42,545 nucleotides of DNA from a virus, in IMG/VR virus record IMGVR_UViG_3300037321_000157, positions 1 through 42,545 of that record; one strand, written 5' to 3'. Positions 1 through 7,271 of this stretch are shown here, piece by piece. Within the stretch, counting starts at the first letter, position 1; each line of letters starts with the position of its first letter. The notes beneath the pieces are model-generated. The model did no database searches. It saw only the letters and a list, made by a program, of their open reading frames with translations, and was not told the origin of the DNA. The position numbers were made by a program, and so were the translations under genes.

Positions 1-55
1 TATGCGGCGTATATCGCCCTAACGGTTGACGCCTGGGGCTTCGGAATCGGGGCCA

Positions 56-475
56 TTAGGTGACTTCCCGGTTCGGATGAGTCACGACGACGCACTCGGC
101 GTTCCGCATGTGGCTGAAAGAGTGTGTGGTGAAGACCAGTTCATGCGCCGCTTGCCACTCGTCGCAGGCTTTCTTGATACGGGTCTCAAGATCATTGGCT
201 TGCGCAGGCGTCGTCACGAACCACGGCCCGTCGTCGTGTTCTGCGCCGATGCGGTCGCTGTCGCCCAGCTCTTCCTCTGCGCGATCAATCATTACCTCGG
301 CGTCAATCCAATCGGCCAGCCGGAGCGGGTCTTGGCGCGCCTCGACGAGATAAAAACCATGGGCTTCCGGATTATCATCGCGCGCCTCGTCAATAGCCTG
401 CTCTCGTGTGTCGCAAGGTCCGTGTTCCATCCACTCTTCGTTGGACCCTGACCACCATTTCCATTCGCTTTTCAT
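56..475 (-). CDS. Hypothetical phage protein, 139 aa
   Basis: Function not recognised. It encodes 139 residues rich in Trp, Glu and Asp with no signal peptide or membrane segment. The start ATG overlaps the stop of the preceding gene as ATGA, with a GGGAGAAA Shine-Dalgarno just upstream, so the two are translationally coupled. It is the last gene seen in the leftward early operon. The 55 bases between its stop and the window edge hold nothing I can identify. Acidic small proteins at the end of early operons are often accessory or anti-host proteins, but that is only a possibility here. Confidence 0.75.
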   Translation of the reverse strand: MKSEWKWWSGSNEEWMEHGPCDTREQAIDEARDDNPEAHGFYLVEARQDPLRLADWIDAEVMIDRAEEELGDSDRIGAEHDDGPWFVTTPAQANDLETRIKKACDEWQAAHELVFTTHSFSHMRNAECVVVTHPNREVT

Positions 476-789
476 GACTTTTCTCCCAACTGCGCCTCTA
501 GGCGCGCGACGTACCCCCGCGCGTCCTCAATGTGTCGATTCAGGTCTTCCTGCTCCGCCGATTCCCGAGCAGCGGTTTCTCCCGGCGTTTCTGGACGCTC
601 GTATGTGATGCGCAAGTGTGCATAGCCCTCGTCATATTCCCAACACGACCCGGCATCAATCTCCGCCCCGTCGCGGTATTCGGCGGGAATCGTCTGTGCG
701 GCTTCATTCAGAGCGGCGATGAATCCCCACAGGCCGCGTGGGATATCTCTCCACAGTTCAAGCTCGGTTACGGTTACTGTCCTATTCAT
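472..789 (-). CDS. Hypothetical phage protein, 105 aa
   Basis: Function not recognised. I chose the ATG at 789 because its A is shared with the TGA stop of the preceding gene (TGATG), a coupled arrangement. A longer reading from 846 would overlap that gene heavily. The protein starts MNRTVTVTELELW, is acidic, and ends in a predicted helix rich in Glu, Arg and Ala that could form a coiled coil. It lies in the leftward early operon downstream of the sliding clamp. Confidence 0.75.
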   Translation of the reverse strand: MNRTVTVTELELWRDIPRGLWGFIAALNEAAQTIPAEYRDGAEIDAGSCWEYDEGYAHLRITYERPETPGETAARESAEQEDLNRHIEDARGYVARLEAQLGEKS

Positions 790-1049
790 CACATCACCCC
801 CATAGTCGCGTTGTATGCCCGCCGCGCATCGTCCGCGTCGCCCCACTTCGGCAGAAAGTGCCGCTCAAGCGTGGTAACGGCGTCGTCCGTAGCGCCGCGC
901 CGAATTTGATTTATGGCTTCGATTGCGGCGGTGCGAGCGTCTTCGTCGTAGCCGCTGTCGTCCGCAATATGTTCGATGCTGTGTTCCAGCTCTTCCGCAG
1001 GCCCAAGCGCTTCTTTGATGGCGCTAATCAGTTCACCAATTTTCGCCAT
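789..1049 (-). CDS. Hypothetical small acidic protein, 86 aa
   Basis: Function not recognised. It is a short, mostly helical acidic protein beginning MAKIGELISAIKEAL. The ATG at 1049 overlaps the clamp gene stop as TGATG, which decides the start (a GTG one codon upstream is also possible). The same one-base overlap recurs at its own stop, so sliding clamp, this gene and the next two are read as a coupled block. Its place directly behind the clamp hints at a replication-linked role, which is inference from position only. Confidence 0.75.
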   Translation of the reverse strand: MAKIGELISAIKEALGPAEELEHSIEHIADDSGYDEDARTAAIEAINQIRRGATDDAVTTLERHFLPKWGDADDARRAYNATMGVM

Positions 1050-2086
1050 CACCCGATCCTCATAGGCATAAGTACGACCCGCACACCCGGCGCGGCCGGG
1101 CTTGTCAAAAGCGCAGGCGTTCCGGAATCAAATAGCGACAAAACAACCGGCCCCGCGGGCAAGCTCCCCAGCGCTTCAACCAGGTACATCACGTTAAATC
1201 CCACATACGTCGGCTCGCCGCTGTAGTCGCATTCGATAGCGTCGTCGGCTTCGCCGCTGCCGCGCACGGATAGCTCAACGCCGCCCCCGGCAAATACCAG
1301 CTTCACGGCGCGGCCGCGATCGTCGGCAATCACCGCCACACGTTCCGCCGCGGCGCGCAGGGCGGCATTGTCAACCGTGATATGCTTGTCGTTGTTCTTC
1401 GGAATCACGCGCTCGTAATCGGGAAAAGTACCGTCGATCACCTTTGACGTGATCGTGACGCCGCCGCTTTCGACGCGAATGCGCGCCGCGGAAACCGCCA
1501 CGGCGCATTCACCTTTCAGCATAAGTCCGACCATCTTGCGCGGCACGATAATGGGCGTGTGCGCGGGCCACGGATCGACTGCAAGCGTTGCAAGCCTGTG
1601 GCCGTCCGTTGCCGTGACGACGCCCGGCTGCATGTTGATGCCGTTAAGATAGTATCGGGCTTCTTCATTGGAAATCGCGAATTGAACCGGCGCGAACAGC
1701 GCGGCAAGGTCGGCCGTAAATTCGACGTCAAAAGCGCCGGCCGAAATTGTCGGGTAATCCGCCGCGGGCAAAGTATCAAGCACGAACCGGCTTCGCCCCG
1801 CCTTGATCGTTACGCGCGTATCCGCGGGCGTAATATCGATGTGGTCCGCGGCCAGCTTCGCAACGATGCCGGAAAGCGTTTTTGCGTTAACGCAAAACGC
1901 GGCGTCGTCGCCGTCGGCTTCAATCGTGCCTGTGATTTCGACGTCAAGATCGGTGGCGGTCGCGGTTAGCAAACCTGCGGCAAGTTCGATCTTGACGCAT
2001 GACAAAACGGGGGTGACATTTCGCGACTCGACAGCCTTGGTAACGTGTTGTATAAGACGTGCGAAGTCAGTGCGTGAAACGCGCAT
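1049..2086 (-). CDS. dnaN: DNA polymerase III beta subunit-like sliding clamp
   Basis: The protein should form the ring-shaped processivity clamp that tethers a DNA polymerase. At 345 aa it is slightly shorter than typical bacterial DnaN (about 365-380 aa). Recognisable family stretches include AISNEEARYYLNGI, ATDGHRLA, IDGTFPDYERVIP and the C-terminal VVLMPMRIG, which resembles the usual end of bacterial DnaN where the clamp-binding pocket is completed. No phage polymerase or clamp loader is visible in the window, so it would have to work with the host replisome and loader. Its leader holds a TAGGAG Shine-Dalgarno before the ATG at 2086. The upstream intergenic region holds a strong hairpin at 2118-2144. 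Confidence 0.93.
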   Translation of the reverse strand: MRVSRTDFARLIQHVTKAVESRNVTPVLSCVKIELAAGLLTATATDLDVEITGTIEADGDDAAFCVNAKTLSGIVAKLAADHIDITPADTRVTIKAGRSRFVLDTLPAADYPTISAGAFDVEFTADLAALFAPVQFAISNEEARYYLNGINMQPGVVTATDGHRLATLAVDPWPAHTPIIVPRKMVGLMLKGECAVAVSAARIRVESGGVTITSKVIDGTFPDYERVIPKNNDKHITVDNAALRAAAERVAVIADDRGRAVKLVFAGGGVELSVRGSGEADDAIECDYSGEPTYVGFNVMYLVEALGSLPAGPVVLSLFDSGTPALLTSPAAPGVRVVLMPMRIG

Positions 2087-2117
2087 TGGTGGCTCCTATA
2101 TTGTGGTGGGGCGTTAG

Positions 2118-2150
2118 GCGGGCGGCTTGTGGTGGGCCGCCCGCTTTTTT
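2118..2150 (+). terminator. Intrinsic-terminator-like hairpin, plus strand
   Basis: A perfect 9-bp stem, GCGGGCGGC with GCCGCCCGC, encloses a 9-nt loop and is followed by six T on the plus strand. Genes on both sides are on the minus strand, where the hairpin is not followed by a T tract. It could therefore stop stray plus-strand transcription, or act as a stabilising or pausing structure between the DUF669 gene and the clamp gene. The stem sequence equals that of the hairpin family at 7654-10003, but the 30-nt loop is absent. Confidence 0.6.
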
Positions 2151-2156
2151 ATTCCG

Positions 2157-2699
2157 TCAACCCCATGGGCGGGCTTTCTTAGCCCCGCCAGCGGCTACGG
2201 CGGCTTTGGGTGCTGCCGTAGCCGCGCGGTTTTCGTTGGCCGCTGCGGGCTGCGTGCCGTCAATTTCGGGGTCCGGTACGTTGTCCTCGTCCGGGAAGAA
2301 GTATTTCTTGATTTCGGCGCGAGCCGGATATTGTCCGTCTTTCGAAGGCTTGCCGAGCGCCACCTTTACCGTGAACGTCTTGAAGTGCAGGTCTTCCGAA
2401 TCCTCGACTTCGGCCACACCGATGGCGCGGCAAAGCGCGGCAAATTGCTTCTGTCCGATCTCCTGGGCGACGGCCGATTTATTCTCCAGATTGTAATTGT
2501 TGAAGAGCTTGCGGCCCTTGTACTCTTCGGGCTCGACCACAACGTTAGTCGTCTTCAGGATCGTGCCGCCGCCGTCCTTCGTTGGCAAAACGTCACTAGC
2601 CTCGATCTCCATGAGATAGACGCCGTTGGGCAGCTCCGCATAATCGTTCTGCGTCGTGTCGTGTTCGGTTGCGTTGAAGGTTTTGCCAAGTGAGGCCAT
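2157..2699 (-). CDS. DUF669 family phage protein
   Basis: This 180-aa protein matches the DUF669 family: FNATEHD near the N terminus, the GVYLMEIEASDVLPTKDGGG segment, YKGRKLFNNYNLEN, then ALCRAIGV. Family members usually sit beside a RecA-like Sak4 ATPase in phage recombination modules and are thought to have an OB-type single-strand-binding role. That assignment comes from context rather than from experiment here. The C-terminal 40 residues are low-complexity Ala/Lys and end in ARPWG, reminiscent of the flexible tails of SSB proteins. An AGGAGC Shine-Dalgarno precedes ATG 2699, and the Sak4-like ATPase is immediately upstream. Confidence 0.85.
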   Translation of the reverse strand: MASLGKTFNATEHDTTQNDYAELPNGVYLMEIEASDVLPTKDGGGTILKTTNVVVEPEEYKGRKLFNNYNLENKSAVAQEIGQKQFAALCRAIGVAEVEDSEDLHFKTFTVKVALGKPSKDGQYPARAEIKKYFFPDEDNVPDPEIDGTQPAAANENRAATAAPKAAVAAGGAKKARPWG

Positions 2700-2734
2700 G
2701 TGGTGTGCTCCTGTGGTGGTTTAGCGAGTGGTGG

Positions 2735-3511
2735 TTAATTCGCGGCTTCGCTCGCGCCTGGCGGCCAGAACTTCGCCATCTCATCGTAGCCCTTGCCTTT
2801 GACGTAATTGATCGCGTCCGGCATGCTGTAGCGATTTTTGGCGTTGAAGCCCGCGCCTTCGCTTAGGTGGATTTGCCGCATCTTGCCGCCTTCGGCGTGC
2901 GCAACTTTTGTTTGGCGTGAGACTTCTTTCTCCTTGATCGTGACGCGGTAGTTCATGAAAGCGACCACGTCGGCGCGCTCGCGCACCAGCGCATTTGCGC
3001 GCTTGTGCAACTTAGGCTGGTACCTGCTGTATGGGTCCGTTGTCGGGCTGTCGAAGCGCACGATCTCGGGATGCGCTAGCTGCACAACGTTGATACCGGC
3101 GCGCGCCAGGGCAGCGATTGCGGAAAGGTATTCGCCCCATTCTGAATCGGTTTCGTTGTAACCTTTTCCGTAGCCTGGCTCTTCGATCGATTGCACGCCA
3201 AGGCGCGCGCACGTGGCGGCCCACACCAGCGGCTCCAACCCGTCAAGGCTGTCGATAATCACAGTTTTGAATTCGTGGTCTTCGGTTAGCAGTTCGGCGA
3301 AGATATCGAGCAGCGCGCCGAGCGATGCAATGTCGCCGGGCGTGGGGATATCCACGTCACTAGGCGGGCGCTCGCCCTCCGTGGGCAGGTACAGCGGCGC
3401 GGGCCACTCCGCGGCGAGGGTTGACTTGCCGATGCCGTCCACGCCGTACAGCAAAACAATGGGCGGGTTGTCGGTTTTGCTTGATTTCAGTGTGCTTAGG
3501 CTTATAGCCAT
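2735..3511 (-). CDS. Sak4-like RecA-fold ATPase (AAA_24)
   Basis: Probable single-strand annealing or recombination ATPase. A Walker A motif, GVDGIGKST, lies at residues 23-31, and a Walker B-like TVIIDS at about residues 83-88. Later come an AALARAGINVVQLAHPE segment and the Sak4-type RERADVVAFMNYRV. The ATG at 3511 is chosen because it has a GGAGC Shine-Dalgarno and gives MAISLSTLKSSKTD, the usual family N terminus. A longer reading to 3619 would run through two small upstream genes. The product is 258 aa. With the adjacent DUF669 protein it forms a recombination pair typical of temperate phages. Confidence 0.85.
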   Translation of the reverse strand: MAISLSTLKSSKTDNPPIVLLYGVDGIGKSTLAAEWPAPLYLPTEGERPPSDVDIPTPGDIASLGALLDIFAELLTEDHEFKTVIIDSLDGLEPLVWAATCARLGVQSIEEPGYGKGYNETDSEWGEYLSAIAALARAGINVVQLAHPEIVRFDSPTTDPYSRYQPKLHKRANALVRERADVVAFMNYRVTIKEKEVSRQTKVAHAEGGKMRQIHLSEGAGFNAKNRYSMPDAINYVKGKGYDEMAKFWPPGASEAAN

Positions 3512-3606
3512 GTCATTGCTCCAAATATTACAAGAACGAGCGCTACCCCGAAGGCCAGCGTCAGCCCCAGTGCCAAGCCCCGCTTGGGGCGGTAGTCGCG
3601 CTCCAT
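3502..3606 (-). CDS. Small single-pass membrane protein, 34 aa
   Basis: The product has a basic N terminus, MERDYRPKRG, followed by one hydrophobic helix (LALGLTLAFGVALVLVIFGA). Its start overlaps the stop of the previous small gene as TAATG, and its end overlaps the ATPase start by 10 bases, so it sits inside a tightly coupled chain. Function unknown. The positive-inside layout suggests an N-in inner-membrane peptide. Confidence 0.5.
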   Translation of the reverse strand: MERDYRPKRGLALGLTLAFGVALVLVIFGAMTWL

Positions 3607-3716
3607 TACAGCCAACCAAAAAGATGCGCCGTTAGCGCAAGCGGCAGGACTGCGGCCCACGCGAATAGCCCCGCGAGAACGGCGAGCAGAATGCCCGCCC
3701 TAAAGAGTGTGTACAT
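3606..3716 (-). CDS. Small membrane protein, 36 aa
   Basis: The peptide MYTLFRAGILLAVLAG continues into a second hydrophobic stretch and ends LFGWL. A strong GGAGG Shine-Dalgarno lies 5 bases before the ATG, which supports real translation. The gene overlaps the next small membrane gene as TAATG. Function unknown. Two consecutive tiny membrane proteins in an early operon could be superinfection-exclusion or anti-host factors, but this is only inference. Confidence 0.55.
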   Translation of the reverse strand: MYTLFRAGILLAVLAGLFAWAAVLPLALTAHLFGWL

Positions 3717-3729
3717 AACGTCCTCCATG

Positions 3730-3756
3730 CGCCCCGCTGCCATTGGCAACGGGGCG
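3730..3756 (-). other. Intercistronic hairpin
   Basis: A GC-rich inverted repeat, CGCCCCG with CGGGGCG extended by TGCC/GGCA, lies just upstream of the Shine-Dalgarno of the 36-aa gene. On the minus strand it has no T tract, so it is more likely an mRNA stability or translation-control element than a terminator. Confidence 0.4.
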
Positions 3757-3791
3757 GGGTTTCCGATCCCCAACCTTGAACTTGTTTTCCA

Positions 3792-4076
3792 TCACGCGGA
3801 TCCCATGGTTTTGGTGCGCGCCGTAAGCGTAAACGGCACTACATTGCCCGGCTCCGGCACCTCGTCTTCATCCGGACCGTCGTATTCATCGTCGTCGTCA
3901 AGCAGCCGCAGCTCCAATTCGTGGAACTGCATCGTTGCCAGACTAGGCGCGACGCGGATTTGCACAAGCGATCCTTGAAAGCCAAGGACGATGCCGAACA
4001 CGTTGGTGTTCATCTTGTGCTCGACGACGTCGCCAACCTTCAGGCAATCGCAATCGGCGCAGCGTCCGTTATTCAT
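3792..4076 (-). CDS. Hypothetical phage protein, 94 aa, Cys-rich N terminus
   Basis: I chose the ATG at 4076 because it overlaps the preceding gene end by only 8 bases. The product begins MNNGRCADCDCLKVGDVVEHK, with a CxxCxC cluster that might bind a metal, followed by a small beta-rich KOW/Tudor-like region (KVGDVV...VFGIVLGFQGSLVQIRV) and a strongly acidic Asp/Glu stretch. Function not recognised. The fold guess resembles the neighbouring 64-aa protein, so the two may be distant duplicates. Confidence 0.6.
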   Translation of the reverse strand: MNNGRCADCDCLKVGDVVEHKMNTNVFGIVLGFQGSLVQIRVAPSLATMQFHELELRLLDDDDEYDGPDEDEVPEPGNVVPFTLTARTKTMGSA

Positions 4077-4263
4077 CTTCGCCCCCTTCATCCGGCTCCA
4101 GATCGGCCGCAAAAAACCATTCGCGGTCGGGTTTTCCCTTGTGCAAAAACTCCACGTAATAGGCACGCGGCCCGGTGCGGAATTCGCTACGGCCGACGAT
4201 ACGGCCGGTCAAAAGAACGGCGTCGCCGATATCGAATTCGGGCGTTTCTGATGTGGTGGTCAT
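4069..4263 (-). CDS. Hypothetical small beta-barrel-like protein, 64 aa
   Basis: The product has the pattern FDIGDAVLLTGRIVGRSEF...YYVEFL...EWFFAADLEPDE, which looks like the small SH3/KOW-type barrels found in many phage early regions. Its ATG overlaps the stop of the upstream gene as ATGA. Function unknown, with no catalytic motif. It overlaps the following gene by 8 bases, continuing the coupled operon. Confidence 0.65.
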   Translation of the reverse strand: MTTTSETPEFDIGDAVLLTGRIVGRSEFRTGPRAYYVEFLHKGKPDREWFFAADLEPDEGGEDE

Positions 4264-4472
4264 GCCGCCAACTCCCCGTGAATGCTCGCGATGCGCGGCA
4301 TGCTAATGTGGACCGGATAGCAGTCTGTTGAACAGAAGCCGTGGAAAGTGAGCTTGCGAACAATGGTTTGTTGAGTTGACGGCTGCGGTGCGCGATTCCG
4401 GGCGGTAGTTGGCCGATAGCCAAGTCGGCGTATGGGCGCGGGCCTGGTTCGGACCATAGCGCTGCTTTTCAT
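4260..4472 (-). CDS. First gene of leftward early operon, basic 70-aa protein
   Basis: Function not recognised. The product is basic (many Arg, Thr, Pro) with a CSTDCYP segment. A CGGAGC Shine-Dalgarno precedes ATG 4472 and the stop overlaps the next start as ATGA. It is the first gene behind the repressor-controlled leftward promoter at 4535-4563, the position held by Cro, CIII or N-type regulators in lambdoid phages. No helix-turn-helix is apparent, so I do not assign one of those roles. Confidence 0.55.
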   Translation of the reverse strand: MKSSAMVRTRPAPIRRLGYRPTTARNRAPQPSTQQTIVRKLTFHGFCSTDCYPVHISMPRIASIHGELAA

Positions 4473-4534
4473 GGTGTATGCTCCGGTAGTGTGGTGGGGC
4501 GCCGAAAATCATACGGCTGCTTTGGGACAAATCC

Positions 4535-4563
4535 GTTATATGCGTTTTCGCATTTTAAGTCAA
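4535..4563 (-). promoter_or_regulatory. Leftward early promoter with operator in the spacer
   Basis: On the minus strand, TTGACT (4563-4558) and TATAAC (4540-4535) are separated by exactly 17 bases. The palindrome ATGCGTTTTCGCAT at 4540-4553 fills the spacer and touches the -10. A bound repressor would block RNA polymerase. It drives the operon from 4472 to 56 and is divergent from the repressor gene. Confidence 0.8.
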
Positions 4564-4589
4564 GGCTAAAATGTAACCGCGGAACTTTA

Positions 4590-4622
4590 TTGAGGCGACG
4601 CGCTTTATATGCGATAACGCAT
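4590..4622 (+). promoter_or_regulatory. Repressor promoter with operator over -10
   Basis: TTGAGG (4590-4595), 17 bases, then GATAAC (4613-4618). The palindrome ATGCGATAACGCAT at 4609-4622 covers the -10, so the repressor is probably autoregulated. The ATG lies 19 bases beyond the operator, with AAAGGAGAGG between. Confidence 0.6.
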
Positions 4623-4640
4623 TAACAAAGGAGAGGTAAA

Positions 4641-5162
4641 ATGATGATCGCAGATAAAATCCGCGCCCTGCGCGATTCGTTGGGGCTAACGCAGCCCGAA
4701 CTGGCGCGCCGCGTTGGCGCCGACCCGTCGCTGGTATCCCGATGGGAGGCCGGCAAGCAGAAGCCGAACGCTGAGCGCCTGTCGCGCCTTGCGGACTTGG
4801 CCGGCGTGCCGATGCGCGAATTTATACACGGCAAGGCGGCAAGCGCGGCGCGGACGTTCCGCGTCATGGGCGAACTATGCGCCGGCGAATGGCGCGCGCC
4901 GTGGCCCGCGGCGCAGCAGTATGAGGTAACGCTTGCCTTGCCGCCCGGCGTCAATCCGGGGCCGATGCGCGGGTATGTCGTGCGGGGCGGTGGCGCGTAT
5001 CCGGACGGCACGATTGTGTTTGTTGCGCGCGCCAAGCCGGCCGCGGGGCAAGCCGTTGTGGTGCGGCGCGGCGGCGAGGCGATGCTGGCGGTTTGGCCCG
5101 ACGTAGTGCTTGGCGCGGAGCTTGCGGGCGTTGTGGCGTTTTCCTTCCGGATAGAGACCTGA
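4641..5162 (+). CDS. CI-like repressor, HTH plus S24-like domain
   Basis: Likely lysogeny repressor. Residues 4-60 form an XRE/HTH_3 domain with the recognition region LTQPELARRVGADPSLVSRWEAG. Residues about 92-173 resemble the LexA/CI S24 dimerisation domain (YVVRGGGAYPDGTIVFV, VVVRRGGEAMLAVW). The position that in autocleaving repressors reads G-D-S-M is here G-G-G-A, so the nucleophilic serine appears absent. An AAAGGAGAGG Shine-Dalgarno supports ATG 4641. Its gene lies between two divergent promoters carrying ATGCG-N4-CGCAT palindromes, the obvious operators. Loss of the cleavage residues would mean induction is not by standard RecA-stimulated self-cleavage. Confidence 0.85.
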   Translation: MMIADKIRALRDSLGLTQPELARRVGADPSLVSRWEAGKQKPNAERLSRLADLAGVPMREFIHGKAASAARTFRVMGELCAGEWRAPWPAAQQYEVTLALPPGVNPGPMRGYVVRGGGAYPDGTIVFVARAKPAAGQAVVVRRGGEAMLAVWPDVVLGAELAGVVAFSFRIET

Positions 5163-5180
5163 GATGCGCGTATTTTTTTG

Positions 5181-5209
5181 TTGCAATTATATGCGAAAAC
5201 GCATATATA
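5181..5209 (+). promoter_or_regulatory. Promoter/operator for excisionase-like and integrase genes
   Basis: TTGCAA (5181-5186), a 17-base spacer, then TATATA (5204-5209). The perfect palindrome ATATGCGAAAACGCATAT at 5189-5206 lies in the spacer, so integrase expression should be repressor-controlled. Confidence 0.75.
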
Positions 5210-5238
5210 GGGTGGTGGAACGATAGCGGAGAACAGCC

Positions 5239-5562
5239 ATGACCGCCTCCAACGACAGCGCCCCAACCGGCAAAGTCTACACGCTGGACGAAGCCGCGGC
5301 CCACATGCGGATGACGAATCGCGGCATCGCCAAAGTCGCCAAGCGGCACGGGCTTTGCATGGTTCGCGGCCGCAACATCCTGTTTACGGAACAAGACATT
5401 GAAGCAATAAAGGACGCGATGCGATGCCCCTCACCCTCAAGCTCCGCGGCAAAGTCTGGTGGGTCCGTGGCACCGTCCACGGCAAAACTATCTATGAGTC
5501 TAGCGGCGCTTACTGCAAAGAAACCGCCGAAGCAATCCGTTCGAAGCGCGAAGCGGGCCTGA
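5239..5562 (+). CDS. Small HTH protein, excisionase-like
   Basis: Residues 12-60 (VYTLDEAAAHMRMTNRGIAK... RGRNILFTEQDIEAI) match the winged/MerR-like HTH found in phage excisionases and small DNA-binding proteins. It has a GGAGA Shine-Dalgarno and lies directly before the integrase. The reading frame runs 139 bases into the integrase gene, so its Ser/Ala/Lys-rich tail is encoded by overlapping DNA. The tail may be partly dispensable. A role in recombination directionality is inferred from position; a transcriptional role is also possible. Confidence 0.7.
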   Translation: MTASNDSAPTGKVYTLDEAAAHMRMTNRGIAKVAKRHGLCMVRGRNILFTEQDIEAIKDAMRCPSPSSSAAKSGGSVAPSTAKLSMSLAALTAKKPPKQSVRSAKRA

Positions 5563-6578
5563 TAAGCGACCACGTTTACGGCCCGAAGGCCACGCGCACT
5601 TTTGCCGAGGCGGCAGAATCGTATTTGAAGGCCGGCGGCGATTCGCGCTTTATCGGCGGGTTTGACGACGACGGCGCGCCGAACGGGTTGCTGGGCCATT
5701 TCTATGATACGCGCCTGATGGATATCAAGCAGAACGATTTGGATGAAGCCGCGCGCGTGCTGTATCCGGACGGCCTGCCCGAAACCCGCAACCGCCAGTG
5801 CTACACGCCGTTCATTGCGGTTTGGAATCACGCTGCAAAGAACGGCTGGGCCGAAACGCGCAATTGGTCGCGCCCGCGCAAGCCGAAAGGCACCAACGTT
5901 GTGCGGATAGGCGCTACCCGCAGCGGCACAGCGCCGGTTGAGTATGAGCGCGCCGCGGAATTCGTGGCCGCAATGTCGCCTGCGCCGGCCATGCTGATGG
6001 CGTTCCTGTTTTTCACTGGCCTTCGCCCGATCGAGGCTTTCGCGCTCGACGGGGCCGACGTTGATCTGCGCAAGCGATGGGCCGTGGTTCGCAAGTCCAA
6101 AACCGGCGAGCCGCGGGGCGTGCCTATTCATTCGTGGCTGGCCGAATGGTTGCCGCCGCTGGTGGAGCGGGCGCGGGCAAGTGAGGACGGAGCGCTGTTC
6201 AAGACGCCACGCGGCTTGCCCTACGGCGCGGTGCAGGAAGGCGGGGGCGGGCTTAAGTCGGCGATCAATGGTGCGAGGCGGCGGACGGGGGTTATGGACG
6301 TTAGCCCATACACGGCGCGCCATACGTTCTCGACGGGGCTGGTCGTTGCCGGGGTGCATCCGCACATCAAGGACCAAATCCTGGGGCATGCCGCGGATAG
6401 CATGTCGCGGCACTATACCAATGTGCCGCAAGCGCCGCTGATTGCGGCGGTGGATATGCTTGATGTGGGTGCGTTCGCTGCGTTGCAGTGGGTTGACGCG
6501 CCGCAGGAGTGGTGGGGGCGGTTGGCCGTTGGTGCAGGGCGAGGGACTGATTTGGAGGAGAAGAAAAATGCGGGTTGA
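5424..6578 (+). CDS. int: Tyrosine-family phage integrase
   Basis: Site-specific recombinase of 384 aa. The N terminus (MPLTLKLRGKVWWVRGTV) is the arm-binding-like start common to alphaproteobacterial phage integrases. Catalytic residues are visible: Arg201 in TGLRPIE, Lys226 in RKSKTGEP, Arg299-His300 in TARHTFST, His322 in ILGHA and the nucleophile Tyr331 in RHYTNV. The usual first His of box II is Tyr296, a known variation. AAAGGA precedes the ATG. It overlaps the upstream HTH gene by 139 bases and the methyltransferase by 11. Repeats downstream at 7309-7517 are candidate attP sites. Confidence 0.95.
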   Translation: MPLTLKLRGKVWWVRGTVHGKTIYESSGAYCKETAEAIRSKREAGLISDHVYGPKATRTFAEAAESYLKAGGDSRFIGGFDDDGAPNGLLGHFYDTRLMDIKQNDLDEAARVLYPDGLPETRNRQCYTPFIAVWNHAAKNGWAETRNWSRPRKPKGTNVVRIGATRSGTAPVEYERAAEFVAAMSPAPAMLMAFLFFTGLRPIEAFALDGADVDLRKRWAVVRKSKTGEPRGVPIHSWLAEWLPPLVERARASEDGALFKTPRGLPYGAVQEGGGGLKSAINGARRRTGVMDVSPYTARHTFSTGLVVAGVHPHIKDQILGHAADSMSRHYTNVPQAPLIAAVDMLDVGAFAALQWVDAPQEWWGRLAVGAGRGTDLEEKKNAG

Positions 6579-7263
6579 AACGATTGGCGACTGCACGCTT
6601 TATCTAGGCGATTGCCTGGAAGTCATGCCGACGCTTGGCAAGGTGGATGCTGTGGTGACGGATCCGCCGTATGGGATTGACGTTGCGAAAACTGGAAAAG
6701 TTGGCAAGCCCAACAAGGCTGCTGCCAAGGATTACGGCGCTTTCGATTGGGATGCGGAAACGCCAGAGCAAGAGATCATTGATCTGATGCGCGCTATAAG
6801 CGACCACCAGATTATTTTCGGCGGCAATTATTTCCATCTTCCACCGACGCCTTGCTGGCTGGTTTGGGATAAACAGAACACGGGGCGTTTTGCCGACTGC
6901 GAATTAGCTTGGACAAATCTGGATAAAGCAGTCCGTCGCATTTACTGGCGCTGGAACGGAATGATCCGTAAGGGCGATGACGTGCGCGAACACCCGACAC
7001 AAAAGCCCGAAGGCGTCATGGAATGGTGCTTAACCCACATACCAGGTGCACAAACCATCCTCGACCCCTTCATGGGCAGCGGCACGACCGGCGTTGCTTG
7101 CGTCAAAGCTGGCCGCAAGTTTATCGGCATCGAGCGCGAGCTGTCTTATTTCGACATCGCCTGTCGCCGTATTGAAAAGGCTTACGCCCAAGGTGATATG
7201 TTCGTCGCGCCACCAGCCAACAATAACGCGCCGCCCACACCCGACCTATTCGGAACGCCCTGA
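6568..7263 (+). CDS. Beta-class DNA methyltransferase (N6-A or N4-C)
   Basis: The product should methylate the exocyclic amino group of adenine or cytosine in DNA. The catalytic motif DPPYG is at residues 32-36 and the AdoMet-binding motif FMGSGTTG at about 168-175. That order (IV before I), with a target-recognition stretch between, marks the beta class. HPTQKP lies between them, as in the family. The ATG at 6568 has a near-perfect GGAGGAG Shine-Dalgarno and overlaps the integrase stop. At 231 aa it is compact. No cognate restriction enzyme is visible, so it is an orphan that may protect phage DNA or mark it for regulation. An intrinsic terminator follows. Confidence 0.93.
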   Translation: MRVETIGDCTLYLGDCLEVMPTLGKVDAVVTDPPYGIDVAKTGKVGKPNKAAAKDYGAFDWDAETPEQEIIDLMRAISDHQIIFGGNYFHLPPTPCWLVWDKQNTGRFADCELAWTNLDKAVRRIYWRWNGMIRKGDDVREHPTQKPEGVMEWCLTHIPGAQTILDPFMGSGTTGVACVKAGRKFIGIERELSYFDIACRRIEKAYAQGDMFVAPPANNNAPPTPDLFGTP

Positions 7264-7271
7264 CAACCCGA

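Noticed and set aside
5277-6596. 439-residue minus-strand frame opposite the integrase
   Set aside because: It is a shadow of a GC-rich gene, Arg-rich and without family resemblance; the integrase on the plus strand is certain.
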